Source of the DNA: Oscillospiraceae bacterium
GTDB lineage: Bacteria; Bacillota; Clostridia; Oscillospirales; Ruminococcaceae
Assembly: GCA_009780025.1 (NCBI GenBank)
Contig: WRAV01000018.1
Location: forward strand, 1-43,781
DNA length: 43,781 nt
Direction: 5' to 3'
Of the stretch, positions 14,492-22,696 are shown piece by piece. The position numbers were made by a program, and so were the translations under genes. Under the pieces are notes generated by a model that was given only the letters and a program-made list of their open reading frames with translations, ran no database searches and was not told where the DNA came from. Positions within the stretch are counted from its first letter, which is position 1, and every line of letters starts with the position of its first letter.

Positions 14492-16068
14492 AGACTATAA
14501 AAGTCGCGGTCTATTGCCGCGTATCCACTGATAAAGAAGATCAGGCCAATTCGTTCGAGAGCCAGCAGCGCTTTTTTCGCGAGTACATTGAACGGCAACC
14601 CGACTGGGAGCTCCATGATATTTACGCCGACGAGGGAATCACCGGTACATCCACAAAAAAGCGTGCGGCATTCAACCGCATGATTGCCGATGCAAAGCTT
14701 GGGCGGTTTGATCGTATCATTACAAAAGAGGTCAGTCGTTTTTCAAGAAACATCCTTGACACGCTATCATTCACCCGTGAGCTTAGAGCTGCCGGTATCG
14801 CTGTTATTTTTATGAACGATGGCATTAACACCCTTGACTCGGATGCAGAGCTGCGGCTAACCATCATGGGGAGCATTGCTCAAGAGGAGAGCCGTAGAAC
14901 CAGCAGCCGCGTAAAATGGGGCCAAACACGACGGATGGAGCAGGGCGTGGTTTTTGGTCGGAGTATGCTTGGCTACCATGTGAAAGACGGCAAAATGACA
15001 ATCGAGCCGGTTGGCGCGGAGATTGTCCGGTTGATTTACCAAAAGTATGTAACCGAGCACAAAGGCACGTCGGTTATCGCGCGGGAACTTCGTGAGGCGG
15101 GTTACAAGACGCTGACCGGCAACGCCAAATGGACGAACACTGTCATCCTGAAAATCCTGCGAAACGAAAAATACTGTGGTGATTTGTGCCAAAAAAAGAC
15201 CTATACGCCCGATTATCTGACTCATGACAAAAAGTATAACCACGGCGCGGAGGAAAAGGTATTCATTGAAGATCACCACCAGCCGATCGTCGACAGAGAG
15301 CTACGGGATGCGGCTCAGCGTGAAATGGCGCGGCGCAATGTAAAATCGCCGGCAAAAGGCGGGCATGGTAACCGTTATCCGCTGTCCGGCAAAATCAAGT
15401 GCGGCGATTGCGGCGTGTCCTTTTCGGCGCGGTATAAGACGCTCAAAAGTGGCAACAAGCGCAAGGTATGGCGTTGCTTTACCGCGACGGCCCACGGCAA
15501 AAAGAAGCTTGACGCCGCAGAAAACGAGGTCGGATGTGACATCGGCAGGCAGCTTCGGGACGAAGTCGCAATGGATATTCTAAAACAGAGCATGGATGGT
15601 TTACTGGTTGACCGTGCGGCAGTTACGGCGACTATCACTAAGATTGTCACAGAAGTAATACGCGACAGCGAAAGTGGTGAGCAGGTAAATATCGATAAGC
15701 TGGAAAAGCAGCTCGCCTTAGCTGCAGACAAAAAGAAAAGTGCTCTGGACTGTTTTTTAGCGGGACATATCACCAAGAGAGAAATGCGTATGATGAATGA
15801 TACATATGATGCGGAAATTGCCGGTCTGGCCGAGAAATTGAGTGCAGCCCGAAAGCGGCAGCAGATCTGCTACCAACCAAAAGACATTAAAAAGCACATA
15901 AAGGCACAGGTCGATAGCATCATCAACGGCAGAATGGATTCAGAGCTATTTTATGGCAGCTTGCTCAGTCAGATAACGGTTCATAGCAACGATACTGTTG
16001 ATGTATCGCTGAATCTATTGCCGACAAAATGGATATATGTGATTGAAAGCTTAAGGGCGACAAGATAG
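14485..16068 (+). CDS. Large serine recombinase (module 1)
   Basis: 527 residues. The resolvase-type catalytic domain (about 5-150) has VAVYCRVSTDKEDQANSFES with nucleophile Ser14, FDRIITKEVSRFSRN and the RLTIMGSIAQEESRRTSSRV helix. The recombinase (DNA-binding) domain is at about 165-270. A zinc ribbon follows at about 300-350 (IKCGDCGVSF, KVWRCFTA, EVGCD), then a coiled-coil-like C-terminal part (LEKQLALAADKKKSALDCFL). It has all parts of an active site-specific integrase or excisionase. It is clearly homologous to the recombinase at 22697 but not identical. It lies in the middle of the element, so it is either a relic of a nested or earlier element or a working second recombinase. Confidence 0.95.
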   Translation: MLKTIKVAVYCRVSTDKEDQANSFESQQRFFREYIERQPDWELHDIYADEGITGTSTKKRAAFNRMIADAKLGRFDRIITKEVSRFSRNILDTLSFTRELRAAGIAVIFMNDGINTLDSDAELRLTIMGSIAQEESRRTSSRVKWGQTRRMEQGVVFGRSMLGYHVKDGKMTIEPVGAEIVRLIYQKYVTEHKGTSVIARELREAGYKTLTGNAKWTNTVILKILRNEKYCGDLCQKKTYTPDYLTHDKKYNHGAEEKVFIEDHHQPIVDRELRDAAQREMARRNVKSPAKGGHGNRYPLSGKIKCGDCGVSFSARYKTLKSGNKRKVWRCFTATAHGKKKLDAAENEVGCDIGRQLRDEVAMDILKQSMDGLLVDRAAVTATITKIVTEVIRDSESGEQVNIDKLEKQLALAADKKKSALDCFLAGHITKREMRMMNDTYDAEIAGLAEKLSAARKRQQICYQPKDIKKHIKAQVDSIINGRMDSELFYGSLLSQITVHSNDTVDVSLNLLPTKWIYVIESLRATR

Positions 16069-16084
16069 GTGGTAAGCGTCAAAC

Positions 16085-17152
16085 TTATATTGGGCCGTTG
16101 TTGTCGGTCCACTCTTCGGTGAACTCCAGCGCCAAAGCCTGCTGCGCGAAGGAGCCGGCTGTGCTTGCGGCGTAAGACCACTCGATCCACGAGCCGTCAA
16201 AGACGCGGACGTCGGCACCAAGGTAGGTCAAAACCATCCACGCAAAGGACGCGCGTATACCACCCTGGCAGTAAGTGATGATTGTCCTGCCGTCAAGCAC
16301 CTCGGCAAAAAGCTCTTTAAGCTTGGCCTCGGGCAGAAGCATACCGTCCGCGTCAAGGGTTCTGTTCCACTCGACATTCACGGCGCCTGCTATACGGCCT
16401 GTACCAAACGCACCGGAAGAAGCGCCTACCCGCCTGCCCGCGAATTCGCTATTGCTTCTGGCATCTAAGATCACATATTGATCGGGGTTTTGAACTGATT
16501 CCAGCACGTCTGGCAGGTCGGCGACGAAGGCGGACATATTGTAGTTGGGCGCGTGGAATTCGTGTTGAGGGGCTTGATCACTCAGCCTTGCACTGCTTCC
16601 TGTGGGGCGGTTGGCATCATGCCATGGTCCGTTTCCGCCATCCAAGTAGCGTGCGTTCAGCCCAAGCGCCCGCAGATGCCAGACAACCCTGGCGCCCCAC
16701 GTAGGCGCGTCCGACGCGTACACTACGATGTTGGAATTTGCATCTATCTCAGCTCCAGAAAGAAGCTCCTCTATTTCGGCAAGCGGTCTTCTGAAGAGGG
16801 TAATATTGTGAGAAATTGCCTCTTCGGCATCTGCCCTGGTGAGGTCGGGGGTCCATACAAGGTACGAGCCCTGGATAGGGTTAGAAGCGTTAGATGACGG
16901 AACAAGCGCTGCTGTGGGATTGATAACACCTATGGTAACCACGTTTTCTCCGTTTGGGTACCAAATGCCCCAAAGCTCATCTTGACCAATAAAAATGGGG
17001 GCACCTGCAAAGCTCACCGCGGGGGCAGGGGCTTCTTCTGCTTCTGGTTCATTGCCACTTTGCTCAGGGGTGGCAGGTGCCGGAGCAGTACAGCCGGCAA
17101 CCAATATTACAACCAGAAGAACACACAAAAGGCTAAAATATTTTTTGTTCAT
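16085..17152 (-). CDS. Rhodanese-like sulfurtransferase lipoprotein
   Basis: 355 residues. The N-terminal lipobox signal peptide is MNKKYFSLLCVLLVVILVAG followed by Cys21, then a low-complexity acidic linker. The predicted protein is lipid-anchored on the outer face of the membrane. Two rhodanese domains follow. The first (about 85-190) seems to lack the active Cys. The second (about 215-335) has VILDARSNSEFAGRR and the active loop TYCQGGIRAS, with catalytic Cys at about 295. This is the thiosulfate / 3-mercaptopyruvate sulfurtransferase arrangement. AAGGAG precedes ATG. It is the last gene of the minus-strand fetA-fetB-dtxR run and converges on recombinase 1, 16 nt away. Confidence 0.9.
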   Translation of the reverse strand: MNKKYFSLLCVLLVVILVAGCTAPAPATPEQSGNEPEAEEAPAPAVSFAGAPIFIGQDELWGIWYPNGENVVTIGVINPTAALVPSSNASNPIQGSYLVWTPDLTRADAEEAISHNITLFRRPLAEIEELLSGAEIDANSNIVVYASDAPTWGARVVWHLRALGLNARYLDGGNGPWHDANRPTGSSARLSDQAPQHEFHAPNYNMSAFVADLPDVLESVQNPDQYVILDARSNSEFAGRRVGASSGAFGTGRIAGAVNVEWNRTLDADGMLLPEAKLKELFAEVLDGRTIITYCQGGIRASFAWMVLTYLGADVRVFDGSWIEWSYAASTAGSFAQQALALEFTEEWTDNNGPI

Positions 17153-17266
17153 GAAGATTTCTCCTTATGCAAAAGCCGGACATGGCAGGCGTCGCATTTT
17201 TCGGGCTTCAGCACCCAAGGTGCTTTAAGAGCGCAGCACTATTGAAGCTTGCAAAAATTCTTGCAC

Positions 17267-17626
17267 CTAGTTATTTGTGATATAGTTTTTTATTGCCAAA
17301 AAACTCTGCTCGCTAATGACATGTTCCATCCTGCAAGCGTCGCTAATTGCGGTCTGCTTATCAACACCCAAAGAAATCAGCCAGCCGGAAATAAGCGTAT
17401 GCTTTTCGTAAACCAGCTCGGCAATCTTTCTGCCACTTTCGGTTAGGCTGATAAATCCATGGGAATCGGTTTCGATATGTCCTTCATGGCGCAGCTTATT
17501 CATGGCGATACTAACGCTTGCCCTTGCATAGCCAAGTGCGTTTGCAACATCAATGGAGCGCACCATATTTTCTCCTTGGCTTAAAATTAAGATTGCTTCC
17601 AGATAGTTTTCGGCAGACTCCTTCAT
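17267..17626 (-). CDS. DtxR/MntR-family metal-dependent regulator
   Basis: 119 residues, short for the family. The N-terminal winged helix (ESAENYLEAILILSQGENMV, then VANALGYARASVSIAMNKL) is followed by the start of the metal-binding dimer domain (EKHTLISGWLISLGV and CRMEHVISEQSFLAIKNYI). There is no SH3-like third domain, as in MntR-type members. The family senses Fe2+ or Mn2+. It lies 55 nt after fetB and 114 nt before the rhodanese gene on the same strand, so it may control the metal exporter encoded upstream. The ribosome site is weak. Confidence 0.88.
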   Translation of the reverse strand: MKESAENYLEAILILSQGENMVRSIDVANALGYARASVSIAMNKLRHEGHIETDSHGFISLTESGRKIAELVYEKHTLISGWLISLGVDKQTAISDACRMEHVISEQSFLAIKNYITNN

Positions 17627-17681
17627 ACTTTTTCACCCGACCTTATTTAGTTTTTTTATACGTTAGCTCGCCTTGTCAATA

Positions 17682-18455
17682 TTATATCAACATCTGGCTT
17701 CTTTCATTATAGAGCGTTCGGCACCCAAAAAACAGAGAGCCAAAAACAGCCAGACAGGTAACCGCGGTTACGGAAACAATAATTGCAATCTGGTAAAGGA
17801 TCGCCGTCATAGGCATTGTCCCAGATAAGATCTGGCCGGTCATCATGCCGGGTAGGGAGATAATCCCCATCCCGAGCATGGAATTCAGCGTCGGCAGAAG
17901 GGCGGTCTCAATCGCGCCGTTTACAAAGGGGGCAAGGATTTTCTTTGGGGTTACGCCCATGTTGACCAGTGCGTCTATCTGCACCCGCTGTCCGTGGATA
18001 TTTTCGTTAAATGTCTTTAGCCCCAGGCTGACTCCGGTCATGGCGTTGCCTATAATCATGCCGCTGATTGGAATCGTATACTGCGGATTAAAAATGCTGA
18101 CCCCGACCACGGCCATGATGAAAAAGCAGACGACAGCCAGCCCCGAAGCGGCCAGAGACACGCTGGCTATCAGCTTGAAGTTACGGTTGATTGACTTGTT
18201 TCTCTGCAGCACCGTGTGAATTGCAAACCCTGTCATAAGCATGATGTAAACGACCGTGAACACAGGATGCGGGTTCTCGAAGATATACGTCAGGATAAGC
18301 CCCGCCAGAACAAGCTGTACCGTCATGCGTATGCTCGCGACCATAAGCAGCTTGGTCTGGTTGATTTCGCACTTTTTCATAATAAATAGCACGATTAAAA
18401 GAAGCAGGTAAATTAGGGCGAATTGGGCTATGTTAAGCGAGATGATCTCATTCAT
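17682..18455 (-). CDS. fetB: FetB-like (UPF0014) metal-export permease
   Basis: 257 residues with about seven membrane helices, beginning NIAQFALIYLLLLIVLFIMK. The family segment AVVGVSIFNPQYTIPISGMI is followed by GNAMTGVSLGLKTF and, later, ALLPTLNSMLGMGIISLPGM and MTGQILSGTMP. These are hallmarks of the FetB / YbbM (UPF0014) family, which with FetA lowers cytoplasmic iron and supports resistance to oxidative stress in E. coli. The start overlaps the ATPase stop by 4 nt. The neighbouring DtxR-type regulator supports a metal role; the actual metal is not determined. Confidence 0.9.
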   Translation of the reverse strand: MNEIISLNIAQFALIYLLLLIVLFIMKKCEINQTKLLMVASIRMTVQLVLAGLILTYIFENPHPVFTVVYIMLMTGFAIHTVLQRNKSINRNFKLIASVSLAASGLAVVCFFIMAVVGVSIFNPQYTIPISGMIIGNAMTGVSLGLKTFNENIHGQRVQIDALVNMGVTPKKILAPFVNGAIETALLPTLNSMLGMGIISLPGMMTGQILSGTMPMTAILYQIAIIVSVTAVTCLAVFGSLFFGCRTLYNERSQMLI

Positions 18456-19081
18456 TTCCCGGGCCCTCCCTCAAGGAGAATAATTTGGTCGGCGTACTTC
18501 TCCGCGATGGCCCTGTCGTGAGAGACAACAATCAGTGTCATGTCGCTTTCTTTACAGTGTGACTTTATATTCTCCATCAGCGCGTTTGCGTTCTTGTCGT
18601 CAAGCGCGCTGGTAGGCTCGTCCATCATAAGAACCTTTGGGCAAAAGGACAGGTTTATCGCGATAAACACGCGCTGCCTTTCCCCGCCAGACAGCACATC
18701 GCAAGAGCTGTCAATAGGAAGATTCAGGGAGCAAATATCCAGGTAATGCTTTATTTCCGCCTCGCTAATCGGGTCTAAGTCGCGGTAGGCGTAATATGCC
18801 AGGAAATTATCTTTAATTGACTTGTCAAACAGGTAGACTGCCTGCCCGACAAAAAGGACGTCCCTGCGCAGCGCAATCGGGTCAAGCTTATCGATATCTT
18901 GCCCCAAATACGCGATGCTGCCATCTGTTGGGGAGATCACGCCATTTAATAATTTGAGCAGCGTGCTTTTACCTGAGCCGCTTTCCCCGCAAATAAAGGT
19001 GGTACAGCACGGCTCTATTTTAATGTGGGGGTATCTGATGATACCCTTGAAGTCGACGTCTTCCAGTACAAACAATGCCAT
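18452..19081 (-). CDS. fetA: FetA-like ABC ATPase of the metal exporter
   Basis: 209 residues from ATG 19081 (ALFVLEDVDFKGIIRYPHIK). A longer frame back to 19213 reads through the 43-bp repeat and is not credible. Walker A is GESGSGKST, the signature LSGGERQR, Walker B VLMMDEPTSALD, and the switch His is in VVSHDRAIAEKYADQI. It is short, like FetA (YbbL) ATPases. It heads the minus-strand run fetA-fetB-dtxR-rhodanese. The upstream region 19082-19450 holds the 43-bp repeat and no other gene. Confidence 0.9.
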   Translation of the reverse strand: MALFVLEDVDFKGIIRYPHIKIEPCCTTFICGESGSGKSTLLKLLNGVISPTDGSIAYLGQDIDKLDPIALRRDVLFVGQAVYLFDKSIKDNFLAYYAYRDLDPISEAEIKHYLDICSLNLPIDSSCDVLSGGERQRVFIAINLSFCPKVLMMDEPTSALDDKNANALMENIKSHCKESDMTLIVVSHDRAIAEKYADQIILLEGGPGK

Positions 19082-19112
19082 AAAGGCCCCCGTTGTTGTA
19101 TTCTTAATACTT

Positions 19113-19155
19113 GCCGCAGTCAGCGCTGCGTTCTGGAAAGCCCGTGTATACGCCA
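19113..19155. repeat. 43-bp dispersed repeat, copy 2
   Basis: 40 of 43 bases match 13035-13077. It lies just upstream of fetA, beside AT-rich inverted segments near 19180-19230 (CACTCGAAGAGTGTG and the AACTTGAAAAATTAAGTGCA area). No gene is seen in 19082-19450 apart from these sites. Confidence 0.7.
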
Positions 19156-19384
19156 CTAGCAACTTTGCTGCTGCACACTCGAAGAGTGTGCAAACTTGAA
19201 AAATTAAGTGCATTTTTCAAGTTTAATGGCTATAATCATAAATTGTCAGGCCGCACACGCCTAAAGCAAGGCGGTACAAAGCAGAATTGCCACAACTAAA
19301 TATTATATCATATATGCACGCCAAAATCCATCATAAACATTTCGCTGCCGCTAAGGTCGTTGCCCTATCTTGATTCTACGCGCA

Positions 19385-19426
19385 TTGAAGTTGCCGTGTT
19401 TTGGTGGTATACTCCAGAGAGTATAC
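19385..19426 (+). promoter_or_regulatory. Promoter with overlapping dyad operator
   Basis: TTGAAG (19385-19390), 17 nt and TATACT (19408-19413) make a good sigma-A promoter. A perfect dyad GTATACTC-CAGA-GAGTATAC (19407-19426) covers the -10, so a repressor is likely. It serves the DUF1294 gene starting 25 nt further on. Confidence 0.55.
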
Positions 19427-19450
19427 TGAAATGATTTGGAGGGCTGACTT

Positions 19451-19711
19451 TTGCAACTTATATGTATATATCTTGCTGCGGTTAACTTTATTGCGGTTAT
19501 TATCACACTGCGGGACAAAAGTGCGGCGGCAAGGCAGAGGCGGCGCACAAAAGAGCAAACACTGCTAACTGTCGCGGTATTGGGTGGTTCGCCCGCTATG
19601 CTGCTGGCTATGCTGGCCATACGCCATAAAACAAAGCACGCAAAGTTCATGGTGGGCATTCCGGCAATAATTGCGCTGCAAATTACGGCGATTCTTTTAT
19701 TGAGACCTTGA
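19451..19711 (+). CDS. DUF1294-family small membrane protein
   Basis: 86 residues from TTG 19451 with GGAGGG 7 nt upstream. There are two or three membrane helices (LICIYLAAVNFIAVIITL near the start and IPAIIALQITAILLLRP at the end). The DUF1294 pattern between them is DKSAAARQRRRTKEQTLLTV, then GGSPAMLLAMLAIRHKTKH and AKFMVG. Function unknown for the family. The gene stands alone; no gene is apparent in 19712-19983. Confidence 0.85.
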   Translation: MQLICIYLAAVNFIAVIITLRDKSAAARQRRRTKEQTLLTVAVLGGSPAMLLAMLAIRHKTKHAKFMVGIPAIIALQITAILLLRP

Positions 19712-19983
19712 GGCGGTTGCGTAAGTTTCTGCTTAGTACTAACAGCAAGAAACAGAGTTAGCTGTTCTCTTGTAAGGCAACGCAGCAATTGAGTTCGAAA
19801 ACAATTACGGTGAGCAGGCTGCGATTGCAGAGCTGAGGGGAAGCCTGGATTTGCCCGCTTATGTATGTGAGCAAACTCGTCGATATAAGCATTAAGCTGG
19901 CCAAGTGGTTTGAGTTAATAGACGCTCCGCTTTAAGAGCAAAGTGCAAGAACGAAATAGAGAAATAGGCGGTGGCCGGGACGT

Positions 19984-21051
19984 ATGAAAACAGCAGTATT
20001 TTATGATGTGGAAAATTTATGCTTAACAGCTAAAAATGGCGATTTTATAGAATCAATTACATCTATACAACAAAAAGTAGGGGAGAGCGAATTAACAGGC
20101 GATATAATACTTCAAAGGGCATACATAGGGAAAACTCATTCAGCCTTCGAGCGTATAGAAGCTGACTTGAAGACGTGCGGGATTGAAACGGTAATCGTCG
20201 AGCCTGTCATTCAAGTTGCACGCAAAAAGACCAACATGGTCGACTTTAAGATGAGCGTCGATGCGATAGCTACAATCGCCGCGAAACGAAGTATCATGAC
20301 TGTAGCAATGGCCAGTGGTGACAGCGACTTTGGGTTCACCTGCCAGCAAATTAAAAAGATGGGAAAGAAGCTGTTGGTCATTTCGCGTTTTTCCGCAACA
20401 AGCGGTGCTCTTCTGAAGATTTGTGACGACTGGGTTGATTTAAATGCGCAATCCCTTACCCCCAAATTTATCCGCAAAGCCATAGAAGTACGTGTTGCGG
20501 TAGAGAAGACCGAAAGCGGATTTACCGGTGACTTCGCCGGCTTTTTGAATGCCTTGGAGGCCGATTGCCTTATCCGGCGCTATATGTCTACCTTTGGGCT
20601 CCCGTTCCCCATATTTACTACAATAATACAAGAAAAAGTTGCTGGGTTTCCCAAATATAGCGAGCTGGGGATTCTCAGGCTTACTGACTTTATGGAAATC
20701 CTGCTTAGCGGCACGCCTTTTCAATGCCGCAATGGAATAGTCTATTACAGGGCAGGTAGGAAGCGACAGCCCTCTCAAAGGCAATTAATTGAAAGCATAC
20801 TACGTCTGCCACAAAGCTACACGCGTGAAAAATTGTTGAGTTATTATGATATTGCGGCTGAGCTTGAAAATATCGAAGAGCTACTTGTCTATTTTGAATT
20901 TATGCGGCGGGTCGGAATGATTAGCGGCAACAAGCTTTGCCAAAGGCGTACTTTCCGCGCCAGTATACGCAAATATATTCGCGCTGTGGCCAAAAAAGCC
21001 GGTCTTGTGCTGGATGAAGCTGCGCTGGCTGACGTCAACGAAAGGCTTTGA
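19984..21051 (+). CDS. NYN-domain protein with possible LOTUS/OST-HTH C-terminus
   Basis: 355 residues. The N-terminal NYN (PIN-like) domain (1-150) has the acidic metal-binding residues in AVFYDVENL (Asp8, Asn11), NMVDFKMSVDA and MASGDSDF (about 107-114). It also has KKLLVISRFSATSGALLKIC. This is the LabA/DUF88 type, predicted to cut RNA. Residues 175-260 (FAGFLNALEADCLIRRYMST, later FPKYSELGILRLTDFMEILL) resemble the winged-helix OST-HTH/LOTUS domain that binds RNA, though less clearly. The C-terminal 90 residues are helical and basic. The ribosome site is poor (GGCCGGGACGT). It is separate from its neighbours and is followed by a hairpin. Confidence 0.82.
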   Translation: MKTAVFYDVENLCLTAKNGDFIESITSIQQKVGESELTGDIILQRAYIGKTHSAFERIEADLKTCGIETVIVEPVIQVARKKTNMVDFKMSVDAIATIAAKRSIMTVAMASGDSDFGFTCQQIKKMGKKLLVISRFSATSGALLKICDDWVDLNAQSLTPKFIRKAIEVRVAVEKTESGFTGDFAGFLNALEADCLIRRYMSTFGLPFPIFTTIIQEKVAGFPKYSELGILRLTDFMEILLSGTPFQCRNGIVYYRAGRKRQPSQRQLIESILRLPQSYTREKLLSYYDIAAELENIEELLVYFEFMRRVGMISGNKLCQRRTFRASIRKYIRAVAKKAGLVLDEAALADVNERL

Positions 21052-21141
21052 GCCGCACTCAATCACTGCGGCGCCCTTTCCGCTGTGTCCAAAAAATGCT
21101 TGGCATTGCGGTAATACAGCTGTTTCCGCAAGGGGATATGA

Positions 21142-21170
21142 CAGGCCCACCCGCTTAACGGATGGGCCTG
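21142..21170. terminator. Hairpin between converging genes
   Basis: CAGGCCCACCCG and CGGATGGGCCTG pair over 12 bp (one G-U) around a 5-nt loop. A short ATTTA follows but no true T-run. It lies between the NYN gene and the minus-strand GyrI-like gene and could serve both. Confidence 0.45.
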
Positions 21171-21219
21171 ATTTAGGGCTGTATTCAATAACTAAAATCG
21201 CCCACGAGCATCTGACTTC

Positions 21220-22236
21220 CTAATAAGCTCTCTCAAGCGGATAAAGCTGTTGTTCTATGACTTCGCCTATAAGCGAAAAGAATTTCTTGGTCGACTCGCT
21301 TTCCGCTGACTGGCACATCGCATTTTCAGCGTCGGCCATGGTTTCCCAAATCACCCAATCAGTCCACACACCACTCATTGTCATGAGTTGGCGACTGATA
21401 AAACCTTTGCACCCCGAGATATAATGTTTTTGTATTTCGTCGGACGCAGCCAAGAGATCCTCCGCAGTTACCCCATCTTTCAGCTTGAATGATATAATCA
21501 TCCCTTGCTTTTTCCAGCGCTTTAGCGTCGGTAAGAACTCTGAGAGCATTTTTCTGGCGCTTTCTTCATCCTTGACATGAGTGCCATCTTCGACAAGAAT
21601 CGGCACACACATCTCAATCATTTCCTCCATAGTGCACTCGCCCGGGAACGCGCCGTCAGGGTAGCAGTAGCAGCAGTAGTCCTCGCTTTTGCTGCCATCG
21701 GCGCTATTGCCAAAATGGGCGTCCTCGGTCATGGGCATACCGCACGATTGGCAATGCATCATTCCGCTTGCAATGGGAATGTAGGTATCAACCATATCAT
21801 CGTTGCCTGGCACCGGGAAAAACGCATGGACAGAGCCAACTATTTTTGAACTAATCTTGTCCGCAATTTGCGCGTATGCTTTTTCGCTTTCTGCTGCCGT
21901 GCTTGACACCACCATGTATGTTTGGGCCGGGATAATCCACTTTGCCCACCCGGCTGGCGGGGTTACGTCTGCATCGGCCTCACCGGCTGCCATGTACTTG
22001 CCGCTGCTGCTAAACCCTGTCTCGCCCCAGCGCTTATTGTTCTCATCCAAATCATTCAACGCGGCCCAAAGGAGCGGTGCGCCGTTTTCGTGTTTGCGCA
22101 CAAGCCCTTTGATTTCATCAAAGCCGGAGTCATAGGCGCCCCATAGCGGCATTGCCCATGCATCAAAACTATCAGCTTCGCCTTGCCCCACCTTGCCGAT
22201 TACGGCGAATGCGTCCTTATACAGATACTTAATCAT
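21220..22236 (-). CDS. GyrI-like / zinc-ribbon / ABM-like three-domain protein
   Basis: 338 residues from ATG 22236, with GGGAGG 7 nt upstream. Residues 1-155 look like an AraC effector-binding (GyrI-like) domain, with WAMPLWGAYDSGFDEIKGLV early and SVHAFFPVPGNDDMVDTYIP at the end. Residues 160-215 are a putative zinc ribbon: MHCQSCGMPMTEDAHFGNSA, then DYCCYCYPDGAF with EECTMEEMIEMC-type ending. Residues 240-338 look like an antibiotic-biosynthesis-monooxygenase-type ferredoxin fold (KRWKKQGMIISFKLKD, VWTDWVIWETMADAENAMCQ). It has no DNA-binding helix, so it would be a ligand-binding protein and not itself a regulator. Domain calls are by eye; the reaction, if any, is unknown. Confidence 0.75.
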   Translation of the reverse strand: MIKYLYKDAFAVIGKVGQGEADSFDAWAMPLWGAYDSGFDEIKGLVRKHENGAPLLWAALNDLDENNKRWGETGFSSSGKYMAAGEADADVTPPAGWAKWIIPAQTYMVVSSTAAESEKAYAQIADKISSKIVGSVHAFFPVPGNDDMVDTYIPIASGMMHCQSCGMPMTEDAHFGNSADGSKSEDYCCYCYPDGAFPGECTMEEMIEMCVPILVEDGTHVKDEESARKMLSEFLPTLKRWKKQGMIISFKLKDGVTAEDLLAASDEIQKHYISGCKGFISRQLMTMSGVWTDWVIWETMADAENAMCQSAESESTKKFFSLIGEVIEQQLYPLERAY

Positions 22237-22453
22237 CAAACTGCCTCCCGTGTTTTTTTATGATTATACAAAAGTTAATACGCCAACAGCGTGTCACATT
22301 AAAAGTATTGCTCGTAAACTTTTTTGGTATTCTCAAATAGCAGATTAAGGGAGCGCAAAACTTTAACTCAAAGAGCTATAATTGATACACCAAAACAATC
22401 TGTCATGAGGACAATCCATCCACCAGTATACTCCCAATAAGGGGGCGTGGCGT

Positions 22454-22657
22454 ATGGCGAAAAGACGGCAATCTCCACGCGAGTTTGCACCTATAAGCAA
22501 GCCCTTGCCGCACATTGACGCATTGGAGTTCTCGGAGTTTCACACGCTTTACCTGCGGGCGATTTTCGCTTCACTCCAGCGGCGGGGCCTTATAACTACA
22601 GAGCAACGAAACGCGGCACTCACCGAAATAGATAGAATTCCGAGGAAGCCGGGCTAA
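22454..22657 (+). CDS. Small recombinase-associated protein (module 2)
   Basis: 67 residues from ATG 22454; GGGGGCG lies about 8 nt upstream. The core EFSEFHTLYLRAIFASLQRR then GLITTEQRNAALTEID resembles the core of the small protein before recombinase 1. The N-terminus is basic (MAKRRQSPREF). It lies 39 nt upstream of recombinase 2 and is probably co-transcribed. By position it is the best candidate inside the element for an accessory or directionality factor, but nothing in the sequence proves that. The region 22240-22453 before it holds no gene. Confidence 0.65.
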   Translation: MAKRRQSPREFAPISKPLPHIDALEFSEFHTLYLRAIFASLQRRGLITTEQRNAALTEIDRIPRKPG

Positions 22658-22696
22658 GTCCCGGCTCTTGTATTTACACAGGCAGGGGGCAAGGTC

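Noticed and set aside
16060-16090. Possible internal attachment site next to recombinase 1
   Set aside because: Only a short GATAGGT resembles part of the 12-bp core, and it is in the opposite orientation inside the recombinase coding end. No second copy defines a nested element.
22403-22431. Sigma-E-like sequence TCATGAG - 14 nt - CAGTATAC before module 2
   Set aside because: The -10 does not match CATACAAT well. Not listed as a promoter although it would suit the excision model.
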